DNA from: Candidatus Nitrosopumilus sp. | GTDB lineage: Archaea; Thermoproteota; Nitrososphaeria; Nitrososphaerales; Nitrosopumilaceae | Assembly (NCBI GenBank): GCA_029250275.1 | Contig: JAPFBP010000001.1 | Span: 1 to 64,000 of the forward strand | DNA: 64,000 bases | Direction of reading: 5' to 3' | Shown: positions 30,002 to 39,733 of the stretch, piece after piece | Position numbering within the stretch: the first letter of the stretch is position 1 | Layout of the letters: every line of letters starts with the position of its first letter | Position numbers and translations under genes: made by a program | The notes under the pieces: model-generated | Told to the model about the DNA's origin: nothing | The model's database searches: none | Seen by the model: the letters and a program-made list of their open reading frames with translations, nothing else

Positions 30002-31345
30002 GTAGTTCAAACAATTTTTAACAAAAATTTCTGCATAGTTTGAGCTGTCAAAATACAAATGTCCATAAGAGGCCAATGTATTATCTTGGATTAATCCATC
30101 TTGGTGATTCTTTATTCCCTCACCAATTTCTAAACTATAAGCAAATTTTGAATCAGATGCAACAGAATCTAATTGAGAATAATGAAATTCATGACCTTGA
30201 AAATTATGTAATTTATCAGAAATTGTATTTTTCATAGTTATCTTACCTTTAGTATAGTTGAGTCTCATTTTATTTGTCATTTTAGTTTCAGCATCAAATA
30301 GACCTATCATTTTGTATTTTTTGTTTTCAGATAAAATTGATTTTGTCAAATACATTAACCCGCCACATTCAGCATAAATTGGAAGATTGTCTTCAGATAA
30401 TTTTTTTATTAATTTTTTCATGATTTGATTTTTTTCAAGAGCATTTCCTAAAATTTCAGGAAATCCACCTCCAATGTAAAGTCCATCACATTTTGGAATT
30501 TTTTCATCTTTCACAGGACTAAAAAATTTTAAATTTGCACCTTCACGACGTAATGCTTCCAAGTTATCTTGATAATAGAAATTAAACGATGTATCTAGTG
30601 CAACTGCAATAATAGTTTTTGTTTTCTTATGTGTAGGTTTTAATTTTTTATTAAGATCAATAGAGGTTTTCGCAATTTTTATAATTTGATTAACATCAAA
30701 ATATTCAGAAATTATTTTTGAAATTTTTCTAATTTGTATATTGAGATCTTTGCTTTCTAATGTTGAAACTAACCCTAAATGTCTTGATGGCATATTCAAT
30801 GATGAATTTTTTGGAACTACACCAATAATTGGAATTTTGATTGTTTCTAGAGCACTTTTACACAAAAGTTCATGTTTTTTGCTACCTATTTTGTTTAGAA
30901 TTATTCCAGCAATACGAGAATTTCTATGAAATTTTAAGAATCCAAGAGCAGTTGCAGCAATAGAGCGAGAAGTTTTACTAGCATCTAAAACTAACAAGAC
31001 AGGAGATTTTGTTAATGATGCTACATGATGAGTGCTAGCATAATTTGAATCTCCACCAAATCCATCATAATATCCCATGACTCCTTCTATTACAGATATG
31101 TTGGATTGAGAATTTGAAGTGAAACTATTGAAAAGTTGATTTTTGCCCATAAGCCATGCATCCAAGTTGTATGTTTGGTTTTTTGAAATACTTGAGAGAT
31201 ATCCTGGATCAATATAATCAGGTCCAACCTTAAATGGTTGGACAGAAAAACCACGTTTTTGTAATGCATAAATTATTGAACACGTTATTGATGTCTTCCC
31301 AACTCCACTAGTAGCACCTGCAATTACGATTCTAGGAATTTTCAA
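29990..31345 (-). CDS. cbiA: Cobyrinate a,c-diamide synthase
   Basis: RIVIAGATSGVGKTSITCSIIYAL; KVGPDYIDPGY; YAECGGLMYL. Confidence 0.95.
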   Translation of the reverse strand: MKIPRIVIAGATSGVGKTSITCSIIYALQKRGFSVQPFKVGPDYIDPGYLSSISKNQTYNLDAWLMGKNQLFNSFTSNSQSNISVIEGVMGYYDGFGGDSNYASTHHVASLTKSPVLLVLDASKTSRSIAATALGFLKFHRNSRIAGIILNKIGSKKHELLCKSALETIKIPIIGVVPKNSSLNMPSRHLGLVSTLESKDLNIQIRKISKIISEYFDVNQIIKIAKTSIDLNKKLKPTHKKTKTIIAVALDTSFNFYYQDNLEALRREGANLKFFSPVKDEKIPKCDGLYIGGGFPEILGNALEKNQIMKKLIKKLSEDNLPIYAECGGLMYLTKSILSENKKYKMIGLFDAETKMTNKMRLNYTKGKITMKNTISDKLHNFQGHEFHYSQLDSVASDSKFAYSLEIGEGIKNHQDGLIQDNTLASYGHLYFDSSNYAEIFVKNCLNYSKR

Positions 31346-31431
31346 TTTGCATGACTAGGAACATTTTTTATTTAAATTGATAGATTGTGGATATCATCAA
31401 TGTTTTTAGTGAGATCTGTTGAATGTAATTT

Positions 31432-31965
31432 ATGGAAAATGATGGTTTGACGATTGTTTATACTGGAAAAGGTAAAGGAAAAACAACTGCAGCTTTAGGA
31501 ATTGCTTTACGTGCAACAGGATATAAAAAGAAAACTTGTATGATTCAGTTCATTAAAGGTTCATGGCATTATGGTGAAATGGATTCATCAAAAAGACTAG
31601 AACCTGAATTTGAAATGATAGCAGTTGGTAAAGGATTTGTGGGTATAATGGATGATAAAAGCCCAAAAGAAGATCATGAAAACGTAGCAAAAGAAGCAAT
31701 TAGAATTAGTAATGAGAAAATTCAATCAGGAAAATACGATATTGTGATTTTAGATGAGATAAATTATGCAGTAAATCTCAATTTAATTTCAGTAAATGAT
31801 GTCCTAAACATAATCAAATCAAAGCCAAAGAATATTGATTTGATATTAACAGGAAATTATGCCAAAGATGAAGTCATTGAAATGGCTGATCTAGTTACAG
31901 AAATGAGAGAAATAAAACATCCATTTCAAAAAGGCATCAAAGCAAAGAAAGGGATTGATTTCTGA
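31432..31965 (+). CDS. cobO: Cob(I)yrinic acid a,c-diamide adenosyltransferase (CobO/BtuR)
   Basis: VYTGKGKGKTTAALGIALRATGYKKKTCMIQFIKG. Confidence 0.95.
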   Translation: MENDGLTIVYTGKGKGKTTAALGIALRATGYKKKTCMIQFIKGSWHYGEMDSSKRLEPEFEMIAVGKGFVGIMDDKSPKEDHENVAKEAIRISNEKIQSGKYDIVILDEINYAVNLNLISVNDVLNIIKSKPKNIDLILTGNYAKDEVIEMADLVTEMREIKHPFQKGIKAKKGIDF

Positions 31966-32005
31966 CCAGCAACATTAATTTACGTATGAGGAAGTTTTAG
32001 AAGAA

Positions 32006-32803
32006 ATGTCTACTGAAATCCAAGAAATGCCTGAGCAAGGTGAGATTATTATTGCTACCATTACCAAAGTAATGGATCATGGGGCATATGTCACACTAGA
32101 TGAATATGATGATATTCAAGGATTTTTACATATTTCAGAAATTGCTCCAGGTTGGATTAGATCAGTTAATAGATTTGTTAGAGATGGAGACAAAAAAGTT
32201 CTCCTTGTAAAGAAAATTAATGCTCAACGTGGAGATATAGATCTCTCTTTAAAACAAATTTCAAAAGATCAGAGAAAACAAAAGCTAAAAGAAGTAAAAA
32301 AGTTTGAAAAAGGTAAAACACTATTACAAAATGTTCAAGAAAAAGGTAAATTATCAGATGAAGAGATTGAGAAATTAGAAGATAGTATTTATTCAAAATT
32401 TGATTCAGTGTATGATGCTTTCATATCTATTGGAAGAAATGGAATAGAATCAGTCAAAGAACTAAAACTTGCAAAAAAAACTGCAACAATAATTGAAGAT
32501 ATTTGCTCAAAAATTAAACTTCCTTCAGTTGAAATTAGAGGAATTATGGAAATTACAAATAATCAATCCAATGGTGTTGAAATAATTAAAAAAACATTAC
32601 TAGATATTATTAAAAAAGATTCTACTATAGATATTACATATCTAGGTGCCCCAAAATATAGACTCTCAATTAATTCAGAAGATTTTAAATCAGCTGAAAA
32701 ATTACTAAAGCCAATTATTGAAGAAATTGAAACAAGCATAGAAAAGAAAAAAGGTTCATTCAAATTTACTAGAGAAGATTCAAAGAAAACAAGAGATAAC
32801 TAA
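32006..32803 (+). CDS. Translation initiation factor aIF2 subunit alpha
   Basis: S1 domain TITKVMDHGAYVTLDEYDDIQGFLHISEI; eIF2 alpha C-terminal domain. Confidence 0.95.
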   Translation: MSTEIQEMPEQGEIIIATITKVMDHGAYVTLDEYDDIQGFLHISEIAPGWIRSVNRFVRDGDKKVLLVKKINAQRGDIDLSLKQISKDQRKQKLKEVKKFEKGKTLLQNVQEKGKLSDEEIEKLEDSIYSKFDSVYDAFISIGRNGIESVKELKLAKKTATIIEDICSKIKLPSVEIRGIMEITNNQSNGVEIIKKTLLDIIKKDSTIDITYLGAPKYRLSINSEDFKSAEKLLKPIIEEIETSIEKKKGSFKFTREDSKKTRDN

Positions 32804-32804
32804 A

Positions 32805-32960
32805 ATGAGATTTTTACTTAGAAAATGTTCTAAATGTTATCATTATACATTAAAAGAAAAATGTCCAAAGTGTAGTGGGGAAACAATTTCAGCACATCCT
32901 GCTAAATTTTCACCAGATGATAAATACATGAGATATAGATTAGCAGAAAGATATTCTTAA
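32805..32960 (+). CDS. nop10: Nop10 (H/ACA RNP component)
   Basis: MRFLLRKCSKCYHYTLKEKCPKCSGETISAHPAKFSPDDKYMRYRLAERYS*; follows aIF2 alpha; missed by the ORF track. Confidence 0.95.
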   Translation: MRFLLRKCSKCYHYTLKEKCPKCSGETISAHPAKFSPDDKYMRYRLAERYS

Positions 32961-35086
32961 GATATAGGTTGATAATCTTTGTTTACTTCATAAATAAAGA
33001 CACCAATCATTGGTCCAATTTTTTCTTCAGTAAAACTAGAGGATGCGTAAACTAGTCTTAGTGGTCCATCACCATCAAAAGTAAATTTGATATCTTTACT
33101 ATAGATGCCAACGTATCCTGGAACATAAGTTGTTGATTGTTGGTTTTGATTATTAGGATTAACGTAACCTAATAAAGAGAAAGGGAACATTTTTCCAAGT
33201 AAAGTTTCATTCCAGAAATAATCAGTTCCACTATTCCCATCAGAATGTAAATATTTTGAAGTATCATAGCCTGCAATTTTCATAAACCATTGTTTTTTAG
33301 ACTCGTCTCCTCCTCCCCTAAGAACATAAAGTGAATCATCAGCATTCACATTCAATTTTTCAGCAGCTACAAATATCAACACATAGTCTGCCTGCATTTC
33401 ATTTAGAGTATTCCAAGCAGAATCAGGATTGTCAAGTAGCATTTTGGCTATATTTTCAATGATAGTTGTATTAACAGTAGAATTATCTGCTAATGATGCT
33501 CTTTCACCCATTGTTTGAATCCAATATCCATAATCCCACCATGACGCAACTACAGCATCCTTAGGAGTATTATTTTTTATCCAATCTAATGCGTCCAACC
33601 AATCATTTGTTGCAATTGGAAACATAGAGCCACCATTCAAAATTGTAGGTGGAACATGCATAATTGATGAAGGTTCTGAACCAACAGGATAAATCATCGG
33701 AATTAATAAAAGAACAATTATTCCTGCCATAAATGCAGGTTGTAAGAATTTATGGATTGGTTTTTTAGATTGAGATTTATTTTTAAAAAATTCTTTTGTT
33801 AATGCTGTTAAACCCAGAGATGCCAAAATAATAACAGCAATGGAAGCAAAAACTTCTAACCTAACAAATGTTGAACTGATATAAACTCCACAAATACCTA
33901 AAATTAATGAAAAAGATAACATATCATTATTTATAGAATTAGAATTTTTTGTTTGAATATTTTTAATTATTATCCAAATTCCAATACCTGAAAAAATTAT
34001 TAAAACAGAATGGAATAAAAACGATTGAGCTAATGTTGTTGTTGCATGTTCTGAAACTGAATCTACTAACGGATCTGTTGTAGTTAAAAATGGATTTATT
34101 GCATTAAGATATCTATGACTAGCAGTTGGTAAAAAATTTGAATCAGAAAAAATTGTAAAAACAGCAGCAGTGATAACTAAAAGTGCAAGTAAAAATAATA
34201 AACCATTTCTTTGTTTATTTTTTGAACTTTTATTTTGAATAAAAATACAAGAAACCAGAAATAAAGTGGAAACTATTAATGAAATTCCCCACAAATCAAA
34301 GACATTTACTCGCTCAAACATAAAAGAAGTTAAAATTGCAGTAATTGTGTAAACTGGAATAGCCCATATTATGAATTTATGATCTATTCTCAAAAAAGGT
34401 AAAGTCAAAAATAAAATCCCTATTGGAATAATAAAAAATTGATTGCCTCCCCAAGCTGAAATAGAAAATATAGTAAAAATTCCTGAACCCACGAGTTTGA
34501 TAAATGCAATTTTTTTATTTTTTGAATTTATCCCACTTAATAACAAATAAACGAATAAAAGACTAAAAAATATCCCTAAAGGTTCAGATTTGAACCATCC
34601 AAGTGGACTTCGAATTAGTAAGGGAATAGAAACAGAAAACAACATGGCTGAAAATAATCCAGCCGTAGTACCACCAATTACTCTAACTAAAGCAAAAATT
34701 ACAATTGCAGATAATGAAGAAAAAATTACCGGAAATAAAATTGTAAAGTCATAAAGATCTAGACCTCCACCAAAAATCCAATAAGTTGTAGCTGCTGTTA
34801 GATGAAGTATAATTTGAGAATTTGAAGATACATCTCTACCATGAGGATACCAACTTAGGTCATCATTCCATTCAAAATATGCAGGAATTCCATTATCAAC
34901 AATGTATTGAGTTGCACGATAATTAAAAAAAGGATCAAATTCATTTAATTCAAAACCAAAATCAGCAGGTTGTACTCTAAGAAGAAAAGAGACAGTAAAT
35001 GACAAAGACAAAATTCCAATAATTAGGAGATGGTTTAATTTTAAATCAAAATTTCCAATAGAAATTAAACTAGAATTAGAATTCAA
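32957..35086 (-). CDS. aglB: Oligosaccharyltransferase AglB/STT3
   Basis: Multi-TM with catalytic AVVASWWDYGYWIQTMGERASLADNSTVN. Confidence 0.95.
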   Translation of the reverse strand: MNSNSSLISIGNFDLKLNHLLIIGILSLSFTVSFLLRVQPADFGFELNEFDPFFNYRATQYIVDNGIPAYFEWNDDLSWYPHGRDVSSNSQIILHLTAATTYWIFGGGLDLYDFTILFPVIFSSLSAIVIFALVRVIGGTTAGLFSAMLFSVSIPLLIRSPLGWFKSEPLGIFFSLLFVYLLLSGINSKNKKIAFIKLVGSGIFTIFSISAWGGNQFFIIPIGILFLTLPFLRIDHKFIIWAIPVYTITAILTSFMFERVNVFDLWGISLIVSTLFLVSCIFIQNKSSKNKQRNGLLFLLALLVITAAVFTIFSDSNFLPTASHRYLNAINPFLTTTDPLVDSVSEHATTTLAQSFLFHSVLIIFSGIGIWIIIKNIQTKNSNSINNDMLSFSLILGICGVYISSTFVRLEVFASIAVIILASLGLTALTKEFFKNKSQSKKPIHKFLQPAFMAGIIVLLLIPMIYPVGSEPSSIMHVPPTILNGGSMFPIATNDWLDALDWIKNNTPKDAVVASWWDYGYWIQTMGERASLADNSTVNTTIIENIAKMLLDNPDSAWNTLNEMQADYVLIFVAAEKLNVNADDSLYVLRGGGDESKKQWFMKIAGYDTSKYLHSDGNSGTDYFWNETLLGKMFPFSLLGYVNPNNQNQQSTTYVPGYVGIYSKDIKFTFDGDGPLRLVYASSSFTEEKIGPMIGVFIYEVNKDYQPIS

Positions 35087-35157
35087 TACTTTTGATCAAT
35101 AATCTGTATTTATTACTCTTTTTAGAGAGAACAATTTTATTTCAAAAATATAATAAA

Positions 35158-35604
35158 TTATGGTGTAAATGTTCCTGTCAATTTTGCTTCAGCAATAATA
35201 TGACCATGCATTGCTTGTTCCAAGTCTTGTTTAGAATAACCTTCTTTCAGATCTAGTATTGTATCAAGTGCATATGCCTTGAAAATATACGTATGACGTT
35301 TATCAGGTGGTGCAGGTCCGCCATATCCAATTTCACCAAAATCACTTTTACCTTCTCTTCTCAAATTTGTATTTGGAAATTTTGGAGACAGACCAATTGA
35401 ACCAAATACTAACCAATGAACCCAGACTTTACCAACAGCCTCCATTGCATCTGGATCATCCATAATTAATGCAAGAATTTCAGTATCTTCTGGAATATTA
35501 TCAAAATTTAATTCAGGTTCTTTATTTTCAAATTTATAACCGAATTTCTTTGGAATTTCTTCTCCTTCTTTAAAATCAGGACTGGTTATAGAAAATTCAG
35601 ACAT
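35158..35604 (-). CDS. PEBP/YbhB-family protein
   Basis: LIMDDPDAMEAVGKVWVHWLVF...YGGPAPPDKRHTYIFKAYALD. Confidence 0.94.
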   Translation of the reverse strand: MSEFSITSPDFKEGEEIPKKFGYKFENKEPELNFDNIPEDTEILALIMDDPDAMEAVGKVWVHWLVFGSIGLSPKFPNTNLRREGKSDFGEIGYGGPAPPDKRHTYIFKAYALDTILDLKEGYSKQDLEQAMHGHIIAEAKLTGTFTP

Positions 35605-35639
35605 AATTATTTTGGTAATTAATTTTAAAATAAAGTTTC

Positions 35640-36008
35640 CTAATTTTCAAGAACAATCTTATCATTATGTATGGATAAAATAGAACTTCCGTTATTTTTA
35701 ATCTGTTTTTTTAATTCTCTATCCATTGTAGCAACAATTACTCTATTTTTTGAAACATAATTTATCAATTCTTTATCAGCAAATGAACCAAGTATTGGTA
35801 TTGTTTTAAAATTTTTGACATAATTTAGAGTTGCTTGAATGTCTTGCTTTTTTTCAGGATTTTTTTCTAATTCAAGTAATTCATTTTTTACAACTTGTGG
35901 TATAACAAATGTAATTTGACCTATCTCTACATCTAGATTATCTAAATTTTTGATTTTTTTAGTTGCTAGATGAATTAGAAAATTTGTGTCACAGATTACT
36001 TCAACCAA
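35640..36008 (-). CDS. PIN-domain (Fcf1-like) putative ribonuclease
   Basis: VICDTNFLIHLATKK...VIVATMDRELKKQIK; overlaps the adjacent aIF2 gamma gene by 8 nt. Confidence 0.85.
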   Translation of the reverse strand: MVEVICDTNFLIHLATKKIKNLDNLDVEIGQITFVIPQVVKNELLELEKNPEKKQDIQATLNYVKNFKTIPILGSFADKELINYVSKNRVIVATMDRELKKQIKNNGSSILSIHNDKIVLEN

Positions 36009-37263
36009 CTATACCTGCACCAATGAGTCTCCATCTTTCAGTAATTCTTCTACTGATTGCAACATTACCACCTTCAAATATGCATACAGGTCTTCTTAGT
36101 TCTATCTCAACATTTGTTGATTTTATTTTTTTGACTGTACCTAAAACTGGAGCAGTACCAATGTTAAGTCGAAGTAATTCTCCAGTGGAAATTGGTTGGA
36201 CCTTTACATCCTCAGCTGCACCTACAGCAGAATCAAACAAGTTAACATCCAATTTTAACAAAGTTGAATTATCAGGAAGTGTACCAGGTTTACCTATTAC
36301 AGAACCAATAAATGAATCACTTCTAGTCATAGATGGATCTAATTTTGTTCCAATAGCAATTAAGCCACCTGGTTTCACTGATTCAACAATTCCTGCTGCA
36401 GTTCCTAAAGATACAATTTCAGTAAGTAATGGCTCGTACGTTTTTTTCTTTTCATTCATAATTCCAGGTTTAATCTCAATTTCATCACCAATATTGAATA
36501 TACCTTGGGTAAGACTTCCACCAATAACACCGCCTTTGATATCTTTTAATTTTATTCCAGGTTTGTTTACATCAAAAGAACGTAAAACATGCATTACTGT
36601 ATCTGCTTTTTCATCTCTTTCTGGTGTTTTGATTGTTGATTCAATTGCACCAATTAATGCATCAATATTTAATCCAGATTGTGCTGAAATTGGAATTACT
36701 GGCGCATTTGCAGCATAACTTCCTTTAACAAATGTTGTAATTTCTTGATAATTTGCAAGAGCTTCTTCATATGAAAGTAAATCGACTTTATTTTGAACTA
36801 CTACTATCTGTTTAATTCCAAGAGTTTGTAGTGCTAAGAGATGCTCTTTTGTTTGTGGCTTTGGAACTTTTTCATTTGCTGCAGCCAAAAGTAATGCACC
36901 ATCCATTAATGCAGAGCCTGAAAGCATATTTGCCATCAAACTTTCGTGTCCAGGACTATCTACAAAACTTACAACTCTAGATAATTCACTTTCTTTTCCA
37001 CAATTATTACATTTTGGAGTTGTAGAATATCCTAGAGGTTCTGCACATTTTTTACATTTGTAAAATGCTGCATCAGAATAACCAACACGAATTGTAATAC
37101 CACGTTTAAGCTCTTGACTATGTACACTAGTCCACAAACCAGTTAAAGCTTGAATTAGAGTAGTTTTTCCATGATCTACGTGACCTGCAGTACCAATGTT
37201 AACACATGGTTGATAACCATATTTTTTGATGTACCAATCAGGAAGAGTTTCTCTCCAATGCAT
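36001..37263 (-). CDS. Translation initiation factor aIF2 subunit gamma
   Basis: VNIGTAGHVDHGKTTLIQALTG; FVDSPGHESLMANMLSG. Confidence 0.97.
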   Translation of the reverse strand: MHWRETLPDWYIKKYGYQPCVNIGTAGHVDHGKTTLIQALTGLWTSVHSQELKRGITIRVGYSDAAFYKCKKCAEPLGYSTTPKCNNCGKESELSRVVSFVDSPGHESLMANMLSGSALMDGALLLAAANEKVPKPQTKEHLLALQTLGIKQIVVVQNKVDLLSYEEALANYQEITTFVKGSYAANAPVIPISAQSGLNIDALIGAIESTIKTPERDEKADTVMHVLRSFDVNKPGIKLKDIKGGVIGGSLTQGIFNIGDEIEIKPGIMNEKKKTYEPLLTEIVSLGTAAGIVESVKPGGLIAIGTKLDPSMTRSDSFIGSVIGKPGTLPDNSTLLKLDVNLFDSAVGAAEDVKVQPISTGELLRLNIGTAPVLGTVKKIKSTNVEIELRRPVCIFEGGNVAISRRITERWRLIGAGIVG

Positions 37264-37294
37264 GTGTCAAAAAGTAGAATCGGTATATGTTAAG

Positions 37295-37696
37295 TTATTC
37301 TTTTTTATCTTTAGTTTTTTCTTCTGTTGCTTCTTCTACAGGAGCTTCAACTGGTAATTCTCCATCAAATTTACAATTTACTTGATAAATTTCTTCTGAC
37401 ACTAGATTTCCTCGCATTAATTTTCTTTTTCGTATTCCATGTTCTGTATCTTGTAAACCAACACCTTTAACAAGTAAAATTCTTTTTCTTGCTCCACCAT
37501 GAAGATCACTTCTCATTGGAACTCCAGATTTATCACTGCCTCCAGTGAGTCTTAATTTTCCAGTTAATCCTACAATTGATGCATCAGTTTCATTTCCTAA
37601 TTGTAATCCCAATAATTGATTGGCATCGCTATCTTTGAGTTCTTTTGAAACTGATTTTCCTTTAATGTCAGAGATTGTAAGTTTAAAGTTTGCCAA
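37295..37696 (-). CDS. rps6e: Ribosomal protein S6e (eS6)
   Basis: FKLTISDIKGKSVSKEL; RLTGGSDKSGVPMRSDLHGGARKRILL. Confidence 0.96.
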   Translation of the reverse strand: MANFKLTISDIKGKSVSKELKDSDANQLLGLQLGNETDASIVGLTGKLRLTGGSDKSGVPMRSDLHGGARKRILLVKGVGLQDTEHGIRKRKLMRGNLVSEEIYQVNCKFDGELPVEAPVEEATEEKTKDKKE

Positions 37697-37761
37697 TTAT
37701 TTCAAAAAAAAGTTGAACGACTAATTAACCTTTGGACATTATTTTTAAATCAAGATTTACA

Positions 37762-37893
37762 ATGATAGGCATGGTTGAAGAGATCAGATGTCCAAGATGT
37801 GATAATAAAATGGTGGACATGCAAGCATGTCATATGTTTTGTCCTAATTGTGGAGCTCATTTAGATTGCTCTGATAAAGGAAACTATTGGTAA
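37762..37893 (+). CDS. Small zinc-ribbon protein (43 aa)
   Basis: MIGMVEEIRCPRCDNKMVDMQACHMFCPNCGAHLDCSDKGNYW*; two CxxC pairs; not in the ORF track. Confidence 0.7.
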   Translation: MIGMVEEIRCPRCDNKMVDMQACHMFCPNCGAHLDCSDKGNYW

Positions 37894-38067
37894 TTAAATT
37901 CCAGGTCTATCTGGAATATATTCAGATGACATATTGATTGCTTGATCTTTCATAATTTCAAGATAAGTTTCATAATCTGCTTCAAAATTGCAATGAGGGC
38001 ATTTCACATTAGTGATATCATCATCTAATATTGCAACCTTTTCACATTCAGGACATCTTGCATCCAT
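37894..38067 (-). CDS. Small zinc-ribbon protein (57 aa)
   Basis: MDARCPECEKVAILDDDITNVKCPHCNFEADYETYLEIMKDQAINMSSEYIPDRPGI*; two CxxC pairs; not in the ORF track. Confidence 0.7.
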   Translation of the reverse strand: MDARCPECEKVAILDDDITNVKCPHCNFEADYETYLEIMKDQAINMSSEYIPDRPGI

Positions 38068-38119
38068 GTTTTAAATTATCAATTAAGATATTTAATCATA
38101 GTTAACGAATTTATTCTAG

Positions 38120-38193
38120 GCGGAGTTAGTTTAGTCTGGTATGACGTCAGCTTCCCAAGCTGAAGGCCGCGGGTTCAAATCCCGCACTCCGCA
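38120..38193 (+). tRNA. tRNA-Gly (CCC)
   Basis: GCGGAGTTAGTTTAGTCTGGTATGACGTCAGCTTCCCAAGCTGAAGGCCGCGGGTTCAAATCCCGCACTCCGCA; loop TTCCCAA. Confidence 0.95.
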
Positions 38194-39156
38194 TTATAAT
38201 TCTCTAATTGCTTGCTCTATAATTCCTCTATCAGGAGCTTTGGAGTAATATTTCAAATAATTTTTAAGATCATCTTTTGCTCCAGAATTATTATTTTGTT
38301 TTTCTCTAAGATATGCACGATTTTTGTAAATTTTTGCAGATCTTTTTAAATTAATTTCAATAGCCTTAGTGTAATAATTTTCTGCTTTTTCAAATTGATT
38401 TGTTTTAAGATAAAAATTTCCTAGACCGTTATAGGCTAGATATGATCTATTATTGATTTGTAAACATTTTTCATAATATTTTACACAGTCAGGAGAATTT
38501 TGAGCATTAAGTATTGCAGCAAATAAATTCAAAGCTGTTGAATTATTTTCATCAAGTTCTATAGCTTGTTTTAGTGATTCAAGTGCCTCAGAGGTATTTT
38601 TTAAAATATTGTATTTTTCAGAAATAAGACATAGCCTATGTGGTTTGTTACTAGAGTCATTTTCTAGGTTTACAGATGATAAAATATCTGATGGGGCTAA
38701 AATGATTAGTAATTTTCCTTCTTCAGACCATTCTTTCTCAAAAATATCTTGAGGAATTGCTCCTTCTTGCTGTTCTCCATCTTGATTACCTTTTTGAATA
38801 TAATGTAAAATTGTTTTTTCTTGTTGATTATAACCAGTAATTACAGATGCATGTTGTGTAATTTCAGGAATTCCTGGAAGGATAACAATTGGTGGAATTC
38901 CTAAATCAATAACTTTCTTTAATTCATTTAAAGATGAATGAACTATTTTACATGTTAAACCATGTCTTTCTGCAGTTTCTATTCCCTCAATTAGAACACT
39001 GCCATCAAATCCAGAATATTTTTTTGCAGATTCTATTGCTTCTGCCATAGGTAAATCAATATTCCAATATTTTGATACTACATTAATTGGTAAAGGAAGA
39101 CAAATATTTTCATCTTCTACAAGAGGTAAAAGTAATTCATGGTTTTCTTCTTCCAT
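38194..39156 (-). CDS. Peptidase C39-like domain plus TPR repeat protein
   Basis: N-terminal C39-like segment (IVILPGIPEITQHASVITGYNQQEKTILHY), C-terminal TPRs (YLAYNGLGNFYLKTNQFEKAENYYTKAIEIN). Confidence 0.7.
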   Translation of the reverse strand: MEEENHELLLPLVEDENICLPLPINVVSKYWNIDLPMAEAIESAKKYSGFDGSVLIEGIETAERHGLTCKIVHSSLNELKKVIDLGIPPIVILPGIPEITQHASVITGYNQQEKTILHYIQKGNQDGEQQEGAIPQDIFEKEWSEEGKLLIILAPSDILSSVNLENDSSNKPHRLCLISEKYNILKNTSEALESLKQAIELDENNSTALNLFAAILNAQNSPDCVKYYEKCLQINNRSYLAYNGLGNFYLKTNQFEKAENYYTKAIEINLKRSAKIYKNRAYLREKQNNNSGAKDDLKNYLKYYSKAPDRGIIEQAIREL

Positions 39157-39190
39157 AAAATTAAGAAATTTTGAGAGTTATTAAAATCAA

Positions 39191-39733
39191 TCAAAGAGAA
39201 CAGAATTTTTCAATTAAATCATTACCATCTTGGCTCATTTCAGGATGAAATTGAGTTCCAAAAATTGGTTTTTTTTCATACTGAATAATTTCATTTTTAC
39301 AATTCTTTGATTCAGCAAGAGTAACTAAAACACTAGGTAATTTGGATATCTCATAGCTATGACTTTCAAAAACATCTAAAGAATCACTACATAATGAATT
39401 ATCTCTTAAAGTGTGAATTGATTCAATTCCTTTTTGAAAATGAAAAGTTTTTTTAATTGTTCCACCCAAAGTGAGTGATAAAATTTCTGCACCATAACAA
39501 ATTCCTAGTAATTTATTATTATTTTTAATGCAATGTCGTATAATTTTAGAATTAATTTCATTAATCTTTTTTTCATTTTTTCTCCTTCCAGAAAGTATGA
39601 AAGAATCATAATTTGAAAGTAAATCCAAGTTTAGAAATTGTGGGGATTGTTTTTCAAATGAAATACTTTTGTCATTTAAAAAATCAGTTAACTGTTTTGT
39701 ATAGATAGAGCCGTTATCAACAACAAGAAGCAA
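39191..39733 (-). CDS. Class I glutamine amidotransferase (GMP synthase glutaminase-like)
   Basis: LLGICYGAEILSLTLGG nucleophile; GTQFHPEMS. Confidence 0.82.
   Translation of the reverse strand: MLLVVDNGSIYTKQLTDFLNDKSISFEKQSPQFLNLDLLSNYDSFILSGRRKNEKKINEINSKIIRHCIKNNNKLLGICYGAEILSLTLGGTIKKTFHFQKGIESIHTLRDNSLCSDSLDVFESHSYEISKLPSVLVTLAESKNCKNEIIQYEKKPIFGTQFHPEMSQDGNDLIEKFCSL

Noticed and set aside
35963-36718. Plus-strand 251-aa ORF
   Set aside because: Antisense to aIF2 gamma; composition is that of a mirror-frame ORF.
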